DNA from: DATMRF01 sp035566435
Lineage (GTDB): Bacteria > Verrucomicrobiota > Verrucomicrobiia > Limisphaerales > UBA8199
Assembly (NCBI GenBank): GCA_035566435.1
Contig: DATMRF010000104.1
Span: 1-57,755 of the forward strand
DNA: 57,755 nucleotides
Direction of reading: 5' to 3'
Shown: positions 51,557 to 57,755 of the stretch, piece after piece
How the letters are laid out: every line of letters begins with the position of its first letter
How positions within the stretch are numbered: position 1 is the first letter of the stretch
Program-made: the position numbers and the translations under genes
The notes under the pieces: model-generated
The model's input: only the letters and a program-made list of their open reading frames with translations
What the model was told of the DNA's origin: nothing
Database searches by the model: none

Positions 51557-51692
51557 GAGTCTCGCAACTGCGTGGCCAGACAGCGTAAACCCCCGTCTCC
51601 AGTGACAGGCCAAGCCCGCCTGTCGAGCTGAGCCCACAACGATCATCGACCTGGTGGAGGCGCACCGGCCACGACCGCCGATGCGTCCGGTC

Positions 51693-52604
51693 TCACTTCA
51701 CGCCCGCCTTGGCGGCGGCTTCGGGGTCGATTTGCTTCAAGGCGCGTGCGGCAAAGGTGGCCGTAAGCCGATTGGTGCCCTGAACGGTTTCGAGGAGAGC
51801 TGGCACCGCCGACGAGGCTTCCTTTCCAATATTACCTAGCAATTCGGCGGCTTGATAGGCGATCTGATCATTGGGGTCTTTCAAGATGCCGATCACAACT
51901 TTGACGACTTCCGGTTTGGCGCAGGCTTGCGGGGCTGCCTGATACAGTGCGAGCGAGGCCACAGATCGGACATTCACCGCCGGATCATTCAATGCCTTCA
52001 GCAGGACTGGGACGACCTCAGCTCGGTCAGGATAATTTCCCAACGCCAGGGCAGCGTTGTTTCGCACCCCCCAATCGCGGCTTTGCATGGCTCCAATCAA
52101 CTCGGGGAGCAACTCCGCCTTTTCCTTATTCATTCCCCTTAGAATGTCCTTCTCGAAATTGAAGCAGCCAAGGATACTCATGCGAACGCCATCGGTCCTC
52201 TCTCTCCTCAGAGCCTGAACCATCGCGGGAAAGGCGCTTTTCGCGTCAGTTCCCAACCGGTTCAGCATTCTGACGGCGCACATGCGCGTTGGATATGAGT
52301 TGACCGGGGTCGGAAGCCAGCGTCGGAGAACAGGCCGGAGGGTAGGCCAAACGCGAGCGTAACGAGACTCCCACGGGCCGTTCCCCGCATTCAAAGCGTG
52401 GACCAGCATCTGAATTCCCTGTGGACCAAGCGCACGCCATCGCTCGGTTTCCGCTGAATCCCCATCGTAGTCGAGGCTCTTGATCCAGGCGGCTTCCGTC
52501 TTTCCGTGGATCAGGCGGCTTTGAGGACGCAACACCTGCCATCCAACTCCGCAGACTACAGCGAGGAGCAAGATCGCGATGGCGAGTTGAACCCGCTTTC
52601 TCAT
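51693..52604 (-). CDS. HEAT-repeat protein, membrane-anchored
   Basis: 303 residues from ATG 52604. Anchor MRKRVQLAIAILLLAVVCGV shared with the other paralogues, then KTEAAWIKSLDYDGDSAETE. At least five HEAT units follow: GPQGIQMLVHAL, AVRMLNRLGTDAKSAFPAMV, GVRNNAALALGNYPDRAEVV, NVRSVASLALYQAAPQACAK and IAYQAAELLGNIGKEASSAV. It is the largest of the HEAT family here. A signal anchor and solenoid suggest a periplasmic scaffold. A TATAGT hexamer (52612-52617, minus strand) lies just before the start, as upstream of the other anchors. Confidence 0.88.
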   Translation of the reverse strand: MRKRVQLAIAILLLAVVCGVGWQVLRPQSRLIHGKTEAAWIKSLDYDGDSAETERWRALGPQGIQMLVHALNAGNGPWESRYARVWPTLRPVLRRWLPTPVNSYPTRMCAVRMLNRLGTDAKSAFPAMVQALRRERTDGVRMSILGCFNFEKDILRGMNKEKAELLPELIGAMQSRDWGVRNNAALALGNYPDRAEVVPVLLKALNDPAVNVRSVASLALYQAAPQACAKPEVVKVVIGILKDPNDQIAYQAAELLGNIGKEASSAVPALLETVQGTNRLTATFAARALKQIDPEAAAKAGVK

Positions 52605-52693
52605 GCCCCAACTATACCAGATGTGCGGAAAGGACCGACAACCAACGACCCGCAACGCTTCCACCGCGTTCGCTCTTACGAATTAACCGATTG

Positions 52694-53599
52694 CTAGTGA
52701 GCAATGCGGAAGAACTGGTGTGTGCCGCTAGTCGGGCCGGTCCAGGAATAATTAGTTGTGGCAGAGGTGACGTTGGGCGCATTGGTTTGCCAGGCAACTA
52801 AATCGGTCGATGACTGGACCTGAAACTGCAGACCAGGTGCGCTTTGCCACTGTAGGGTGACCGTTTGGCTGCCGATGGCCGGCGGCTGGAGGAGGAGCGG
52901 AGGCGCGACGGTGCGAACGGCGACCAATTGACCGTGCAGATTGAGGGTGCTGTCATTAGCCGAGACCAGGGTCAGGAGGTATTGGGCCTGGACCGGGATG
53001 GTGAGGGTTTGCTGGTTGCCGACGGTCGAGAGCGTGGCGAGAGTAGTGACCGCGTTGGTAGCATAGCCCGCGAGCGCCTTCGAACCGGATTTGCTGACAA
53101 CGCCGCTGACGGCGTAGGCAATGGAGCTGGTGGCGTTCGAGGGGAAGAAGAAGGTGAGGCTGCGCGAATCAAAGTGGTTGTTGGTGAGATTGAGCGGCAG
53201 GCTGGTGAGATCAAACAGCAGGTTGCGCAAGGCGGCCTTGCCGGAGCCGAGGGGCGAGGTCCCCTGAGCCCCGTAATCGGCCGGTGCGCTGCCGGTGGTG
53301 CCATCGGGCAGCGGCTGCCAACTGCCGTTGGTTTGCGCCAGGACCAGGCTCTGCCCGGTAAATTGAATCGTGGCATCAGTTACCGCCGTTTGGATGGTGC
53401 CGGCATAGCTTGTGGTCAAGCTGCCCGTCGCTTGCGGCTGCATGGTCGTGCCGACGACGGTGCCTGAGATGGTTATTGAGCTCTGGTTGGTGTCGAGGGT
53501 GAAGACCTGAGCGCAAGCGGAAAGGAGTGTTCCGATGAAGACAAGCCCGCCGCAAACGGAAATACCCACTAAACGACAATGGTACACAACGGCTTTCAT
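52694..53599 (-). CDS. exported β-rich protein with FFR-ending C-terminal domain
   Basis: 301 residues from ATG 53599 (M-K-A-V-V-Y-H-C-R-L-V-G). A signal peptide (SVCGGLVFIGTLLSACAQV, possibly a lipobox L-S-A-C) leads to a long β-rich region with many Thr/Ser/Asn and repeated strand pairs such as LDTNQSSITISGTVVG. A C-terminal domain (about 230-301) has QTVTLQWQSAPGLQFQVQSS, D-L-V-A-W-Q, and a final HQFFRIAH. Similar endings are found in the exported proteins at 26247 and 54738. Surface or secreted protein of unknown role. Confidence 0.75.
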   Translation of the reverse strand: MKAVVYHCRLVGISVCGGLVFIGTLLSACAQVFTLDTNQSSITISGTVVGTTMQPQATGSLTTSYAGTIQTAVTDATIQFTGQSLVLAQTNGSWQPLPDGTTGSAPADYGAQGTSPLGSGKAALRNLLFDLTSLPLNLTNNHFDSRSLTFFFPSNATSSIAYAVSGVVSKSGSKALAGYATNAVTTLATLSTVGNQQTLTIPVQAQYLLTLVSANDSTLNLHGQLVAVRTVAPPLLLQPPAIGSQTVTLQWQSAPGLQFQVQSSTDLVAWQTNAPNVTSATTNYSWTGPTSGTHQFFRIAH

Positions 53600-53720
53600 A
53601 GGTGCTAAGGAGATACAAGGTTCAACCAACAGTAGCACATTTGCTTGTTGTTGACGAACTCGCTCACTTCTCAGCCGGTGCATTGAGTTCGTATAAACTT
53701 CTGAGTGCGGTGTTGCCAGA

Positions 53721-53763
53721 ATTCCCCTCACCCCGGGCCTCTCCCGGAGGGAGAGGGAGAACC
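53721..53763. repeat. palindromic CCTCACCCC-GGG...GGAGGGAGAGGGAGA repeat
   Basis: CCCCTCACCCCGGGCC and CTCTCCCGGAGGGAGAGG can fold on themselves. This CTCACCCC...GGGAGAGGGAG composition is a widely seen intergenic repeat type in GC-rich bacteria. It lies upstream of the exported protein gene. Confidence 0.5.
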
Positions 53764-53802
53764 GTCCGCACTTGGTGACGTGGTTGCCGCCGGACGCGCT
53801 GA

Positions 53803-54441
53803 TCATGCCTTGAGGCGTCTCAAGACGGCGTTGACTCCGTTCAAATCAAATTCCGCCGGGTCAAACTCCCCGCCTATCCAAACCTTCGTCTCCTCGTGTT
53901 CAGGATGCTTCGGCTCGGCCAGGATGGCGAGAAGGTCGTAATAACCGCCGATGCCGCCGCAATCTTCTGGCGGAGAGGCATTCGCGCCGGCAAGGCAAGC
54001 CGGGTGTTTGAGCCCAGGGTCAGGCGGCAAAATCTTTTCGACTACCACTTCGTGTTCCCAACTGTCACCAAAGTCGTATTCGTAGGTGAACTTTCGCTTT
54101 GCCGCTGGCGCGAGGTCAGCGACGGTGTAGCGTTTTTCATTCAGAGTCTCGCTGCCGAAACCCGAAAATTCCGGGTCTGGCTTGCCGAAAAAAGTGAGCT
54201 TAAACCCGGAGCCTCGAACGAACTGATGCAGATGGCTGTTGGTCCAGCCCATCGCGATTTGGATGACGTTGTGCAGTCGGTCGAGCATCATGTCCGCGCG
54301 GACGACCACACGGCGCCAGATCGACGGTTTTGACCGTTTGAGTGTGATCTTGAGTTGGTACACTGACACGCCACCACCGGATTCGATTTCCGAGATGAAA
54401 TTCACGCAGGGCATCGTAGGCGCTGCGCCGACAGAAGGCAA
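53803..54441 (-). CDS. plasmid pRiA4b ORF-3-like family protein
   Basis: 212 residues from ATG 54441; GTG 54369 is an alternative start immediately before the conserved domain. The core reads YQLKITLKRSKPSIWRRVVVRADMMLDRLHNVIQIAMGW, NSHLHQF, YEYDFGDSWEHEVVVEKI and CLAGANASPPEDCGGIGGYY, the diagnostic pattern (H-L-H-x-F, Y-x-Y-D-F-G-D-x-W-x-H, P-P-E-D-C-G-G) of the pRiA4b ORF-3 family. These proteins are often linked to mobile elements, sometimes as passenger genes; the biochemical role is not established. No transposase is seen here. Confidence 0.9.
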   Translation of the reverse strand: MPSVGAAPTMPCVNFISEIESGGGVSVYQLKITLKRSKPSIWRRVVVRADMMLDRLHNVIQIAMGWTNSHLHQFVRGSGFKLTFFGKPDPEFSGFGSETLNEKRYTVADLAPAAKRKFTYEYDFGDSWEHEVVVEKILPPDPGLKHPACLAGANASPPEDCGGIGGYYDLLAILAEPKHPEHEETKVWIGGEFDPAEFDLNGVNAVLRRLKA

Positions 54442-54737
54442 CCAGTTGGTGGGAACCCAAGAGCCGATGGCGGAAGGTTTTGCCGCTGGTCCCCAACAGT
54501 GAAAATGGTGCCAAAGTGGCTTCTTTAATTCGTTTAAGTGACTGATAGGAAATTGGTTTTCGCGCGCCCGCCTGTACTGAGCGCTGCGCGGGTGATAGTG
54601 TTGCGGGACCCGTAGGCCGCGAATCCCGACTGAGCGGCCACCAATTTCCGGGGACGCCTGCCTGGAATCAAAGATGATATAGACCCCTTTCGGGACAGAT
54701 CTGTATCTGGAGGTCTCGACGCCCCCAGTTCCCTACT

Positions 54738-56858
54738 TTGACATTAGCTTCGTGCGGCGGAACATTGCAGAATAACTTGATTGCCCACCGTCGAGCGTCC
54801 GGAGTTCAGTACCTGTCACGCACGATTTCACTGGTCGTGATACTCGCCTTTGGCCTGCGTGCCTCCGCTGCTACCGGCACCCTCAGCGATGTCCAGCACG
54901 TGGTCATTTTCATGCAGGAAAACCGCTCCTTTGACGAATACTTCGGCGCTCTCAAGGGCGTGCGCGGATTCAACGAGCGCAACGCGTTGCTCTTCCAAAA
55001 TGGCCAAACTGATTTTTATCAACCCCAAGGCAGTGGTTACGTGTTGCCGTTTCATTCCACAACCCAATGCCTGAACGATGTGTTTCACGATTGGTACACC
55101 GCGCATGCCGCCTGGGACCTGGGCAGGTGGGACCAATGGGTTCTCGCCAAAGGGACCACCGCGCTGACGTATCATACGCGCGCTGACCTGGAGTATTACT
55201 ACGCGCTCGCGGATGCCTATACCATTTGCGATGCGTATTTCTGCTCGGTGCTCGGGCCGACCAATCCCAATCGCCTCTATTCCATGACCGGCATGATCGA
55301 CCCGAATGGCACGGGCGGCGGGCCGGCGACCGACAACAGTGAACCCGGGTTTACCTGGACAACCTATCCCGAGCGGTTGCAGAGCGCGGGTGTGAGTTGG
55401 AAAGTTTATCAACAGGTGGATAACTACGACGACAATGCCCTGGCCTGGTTCGTCCAATACCGGAATGCCACGCCGGGAAATCCGCTCTACGAGCGCGGGA
55501 TGGCCACGGTGAGCGAGCTGGTCTCGGCCTTTCGGGCAGATGTGACCAACAATACATTGCCCAAGGTCTCCTGGCTGATCGCACCGACAGCTTCATCGGA
55601 GCACGCGTTGTTCTCGCCCTCGAGTGGAGCGGCCTTGACCCAGGAGCTCTTGGACGCCCTGGCCTCAAATCCGGCGGTATTCAACTCGACGGTCTTCATT
55701 TTGACTTACGATGAGAACGGCGGCTTTTTTGACCACATCCCCTCGGCGGTCCCGCCGTCAGGCACTCCGGACGAGTTCGTTAGCGGGCTGCCCATCGGTT
55801 TGGGAGCGCGCGTGCCCACGATTATTGTCTCCCCCTGGACTCGCGGCGGCTATGTTTGCTCGCAGGTGTTCGACCACACCTCGATTCTTCGCTTGCTCGA
55901 AAAATGGACCGGCGTGCTCGAGCCGAACATCAGCGGGTGGCGCCGGACTGTGTGCGGCGACCTCACCTCGGCGTTCGATTTCGCTCACCCGGACACGACG
56001 TTTCCGAGCCTACCGGCGGTGACTCCCGTCAGTTGCACCACGGGAACCGATCCGTCCGTGCCTTCACCCCAAACCGCGCCGGTTCAGGAACCCGGCTCCA
56101 GCCCGGCCCGCCGGCTGCCGTACCAGTTGACCGCCTCGTCTTCCGCCGACTGTTTTGCCGGCCGCTTTTACATCACGATGACAAACGCCGGCACGGCTGC
56201 GACTCACCTCGCGATTTACGCCAACGCGTTCAGGCCGGATGGACCATGGCAGTACGATATTCTTCCGGGTGCCGCTCTCACGGACTACTTCAGTGTCGGC
56301 TTCTTCGGCGGCGGCAATTACGATTTGACTTCCTACGGTCCAAACGGCTTTCAGCGCCGGTTCGCCGGCAACATCTACAATTCCTGCGATCAAATCGAAG
56401 CTTCTTCCAGCATCGATCCCAACGCGAGTGCTATCACCGTCCTCTTGCGGAACTCTACCAGCAGCGCGGTTACGTTCACTATCACGGCCAACGCTTATCT
56501 TTCCGGTGGTCCGTGGAACTATCCAGTAGCCGGAGGTAACACCTCCTCCGCGACTTTTCCGGTGGCCGCTAACGGCAACTGGTACGACCTCACCGCCACG
56601 ACGAGCTCCGATTCCAGTTTTCTGCGCCGCTTTGCGGGCCATATCGAGCCGGCCCTATCGATTGGTCACACGACCCTGAACTTCACTGTTTCCCCAGGTC
56701 TTATCCATTTCGGATGGACTGGCGGCCCCACAGTTAAGCTGCAGGAAACCGGCAATTTAGGTCCGACAGCGTGGGTGGATGTTCCCGGAACCCTCGGCGC
56801 CAGCACGGCTAACGTGCCCATCGCCGGCGCGGCAGCCTACTTCAGGCTGGTGCAATAA
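54738..56858 (+). CDS. secreted phospholipase C-type phosphoesterase with C-terminal DUF756 and FFR-like domains
   Basis: 706 residues from TTG 54738; TTG 54777 is an alternative. Signal helix SRTISLVVILAFGLRASAA without a twin-arginine motif. Catalytic phosphoesterase (about 47-430): VVIFMQENRSFDEYFG (metal/nucleophile motif), DAYTICDAYFCSVLGPTNPNRLYSMTG, FILTYDENGGFFDH, PTIIVSPWTRGGYV and FDHTSILRLLEKW. Non-haemolytic phospholipases C and acid phosphatases share this pattern. Two DUF756-like β-domains follow (about 480-560, 570-640: ITMTNAGTAATHLAIYANAF, GNYDLTSYGPNGFQRRFAGN). The last about 60 residues end AAAYFRLVQ, as in the other exported proteins. Likely releases phosphate from lipids or organic phosphates outside the cell. 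Confidence 0.88.
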   Translation: MTLASCGGTLQNNLIAHRRASGVQYLSRTISLVVILAFGLRASAATGTLSDVQHVVIFMQENRSFDEYFGALKGVRGFNERNALLFQNGQTDFYQPQGSGYVLPFHSTTQCLNDVFHDWYTAHAAWDLGRWDQWVLAKGTTALTYHTRADLEYYYALADAYTICDAYFCSVLGPTNPNRLYSMTGMIDPNGTGGGPATDNSEPGFTWTTYPERLQSAGVSWKVYQQVDNYDDNALAWFVQYRNATPGNPLYERGMATVSELVSAFRADVTNNTLPKVSWLIAPTASSEHALFSPSSGAALTQELLDALASNPAVFNSTVFILTYDENGGFFDHIPSAVPPSGTPDEFVSGLPIGLGARVPTIIVSPWTRGGYVCSQVFDHTSILRLLEKWTGVLEPNISGWRRTVCGDLTSAFDFAHPDTTFPSLPAVTPVSCTTGTDPSVPSPQTAPVQEPGSSPARRLPYQLTASSSADCFAGRFYITMTNAGTAATHLAIYANAFRPDGPWQYDILPGAALTDYFSVGFFGGGNYDLTSYGPNGFQRRFAGNIYNSCDQIEASSSIDPNASAITVLLRNSTSSAVTFTITANAYLSGGPWNYPVAGGNTSSATFPVAANGNWYDLTATTSSDSSFLRRFAGHIEPALSIGHTTLNFTVSPGLIHFGWTGGPTVKLQETGNLGPTAWVDVPGTLGASTANVPIAGAAAYFRLVQ

Positions 56859-56900
56859 ACTTACAACTGGTCACTTACCGTACGGTTACCGCAGGCTGGA

Positions 56901-56960
56901 TCGGTTACCATCGGTTACCATCGGTTAGCATGGGTTACCGATTGGTTACCGCAGGTTACC
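56901..56960. repeat. decanucleotide array of TCGGTTACCA type
   Basis: TCGGTTACCA twice, TCGGTTAGCA, TGGGTTACCG, then ATTGGTTACC and GCAGGTTACC, in phase every 10 bp. Confidence 0.85.
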
Positions 56961-57025
56961 GAAATCTGACCGGCCGGTCACCGGCGAACCCGCGAATTTC
57001 GTGAATTGGCGCGAACGGGCGGGAG

Positions 57026-57440
57026 TTGAACCACGGATGACACGGATGGACACGGATGAAGACGGAGTGGCCACGAAAAGGCACGAAAAGACACAAAAAG
57101 GGCGAAGCAATCAGGCGGCCGGTTAAGAACGGCAGCAGACAAATCGGCGGAGGAGGACTGCCGTGAACGGTGGTAGTAAATGGTTCTCCGGTCGCATCAG
57201 CGAGGGGCGAGAATCAGGGAAAAAATTGTTTTAATGTTCGGATTGGTTTGGATCAGGTCGGAGCGGCATGGAATGACTGGGGTGTGAAGGGAGCTTTGAT
57301 GTTTGGACGGCGGATGGCGCGGATGACGCGGATGAGGCGGGCCTGGTGGAATATCAGTTCGTGCTAAAATGCGGGAAGTGGTATTACGCGGTAGTAGCTG
57401 ATAGTAACTGATATTGAATGTGATTAGATGATATCGGGGG
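57026..57440 (+). repeat. dispersed mosaic repeat, partner of 11176-11370
   Basis: GTTGAACCACGGATGACACGG...GACGGAGTGGCCACGAAAAGGCACG (57026-57086), a 270-bp insertion-like gap, then CAGTTCGTGCTAAAATGCGGG and AAGTGGTATTACGCGGTAGTAGCTG (57354-57400), and GATATCGG (57429-57437). All in the same order as the minus strand of 11370-11176. Confidence 0.85.
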
Positions 57441-57755
57441 GGCAAACGGCTGAAGGCCGAAAGGATGAAGGATAAAGGATAAAACCAGTCACACGGGCGG
57501 CATGTGACAAGGCGTGACAAGCCGTGACAAGTGGGTAGGTGAACCTGGGAACAAGGAAGGCGGGAATGGAAGGAGGGTGAGGGTCGAGGGGTCGCGATAG
57601 TAGTGTGCGCGCGAGGGGGGGTGATTTAACCCGTGACAGCGTGACAAGGCCGTATTTACTGGGAAATTTTAGCGATTTTTGACCCGTGACAAACCCGCGA
57701 CAAAAGCGTGACAGACCCGTGACAAGGGCGTCAATGGACCGCGGAATACACGGAA

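Larger units (their letters stand above)
56859..57755. repeat. second gene-free mosaic repeat block
   Basis: No gene. Left to right: decamer array TCGGTTACCA (56901-56960); CACGGATG repeats (57029-57060) and GGCACGAAAAGACACAAAAAGG; a shared module at 57350-57440; and three GTGACAA decamers at 57501-57530. Further scattered GTGACAA words lie at 57631-57725. The block mirrors, in opposite orientation, the block at 9.9-11.4 kb. Confidence 0.75.

Noticed and set aside
38043..51692. A chromosomal integron with attC sites
   Set aside because: The element orientation and gene layout fit, and single GTCTAAC/GCCTAAC words occur at two elements. But the matching GTTRRRY core is missing, core spacing is not conserved, and no integrase with a catalytic domain is present in the window.

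Overview
The window looks like the chromosome of a GC-rich, free-living Gram-negative bacterium, most likely a member of the Verrucomicrobiota (Pedosphaera/Limisphaerales-like). The grounds are a Planctomycete/Verrucomicrobium-type c-type cytochrome domain, many paralogous HEAT-repeat membrane-anchored proteins, secreted proteins ending in a short domain that closes with F-F/Y-R, a complete mreBCD-mrdA-rodA-rng cell-shape operon, and very repeat-rich spacers. The assignment is by eye, without any database search.

Layout. 0-2.8 kb: two SDR oxidoreductases; their divergent LysR regulator is cut after about 38 codons and fused to a tyrosine-recombinase remnant that sits beside the 3' end of tRNA-Leu(UAA). 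2.9-3.9 kb: a YqjD/YqjE/YqjK-like envelope operon. 4.0-9.9 kb: a two-component system and three minus-strand genes for Gly/Pro-rich envelope proteins. All four transcription units carry the same direct-repeat operator (CTTMA-N6-CTTAAGG), so this looks like a compact local regulon. 9.9-11.8 kb: a gene-free block of heptamer, decamer and ~171-bp repeats. 11.8-17.9 kb: housekeeping genes (DapB-like dehydrogenase, adk, ACT-domain protein, hisB, an ECF sigma/anti-sigma pair). 17.9-26.1 kb: the cell-shape operon, read mreB-mreC-mreD-mrdA-rodA-rng on the minus strand. 26.2-36.7 kb: an exported protein, Xaa-Pro aminopeptidase, an acyltransferase-like membrane protein, a protein of unknown function, two ABC-2 permeases without their ATPase, glucan phosphorylase and rlmN.

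37.4-52.7 kb is an accessory array of small genes, mostly on the minus strand: HEAT-repeat proteins, single-domain response regulators, small membrane proteins, a TrmO-like protein, a thioredoxin-fold protein and a BamE-like lipoprotein, interspersed with pseudogenes. Related GC-rich intergenic elements, all in one orientation, lie just upstream of most of the minus-strand genes. The layout resembles an integron cassette array, but canonical attC cores and an integrase are absent. 52.7-56.9 kb carries a secreted protein, a pRiA4b ORF-3-like protein and a secreted phospholipase C-type phosphoesterase. The window ends in a second mosaic repeat block, part of which is an inverted copy of the one at 11.2-11.4 kb.

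A recurring property of the sequence is tandem repeats whose unit length is fixed (7 or 10 bp) while the unit sequence differs from locus to locus. One 7-bp array lies inside the rlmN reading frame.
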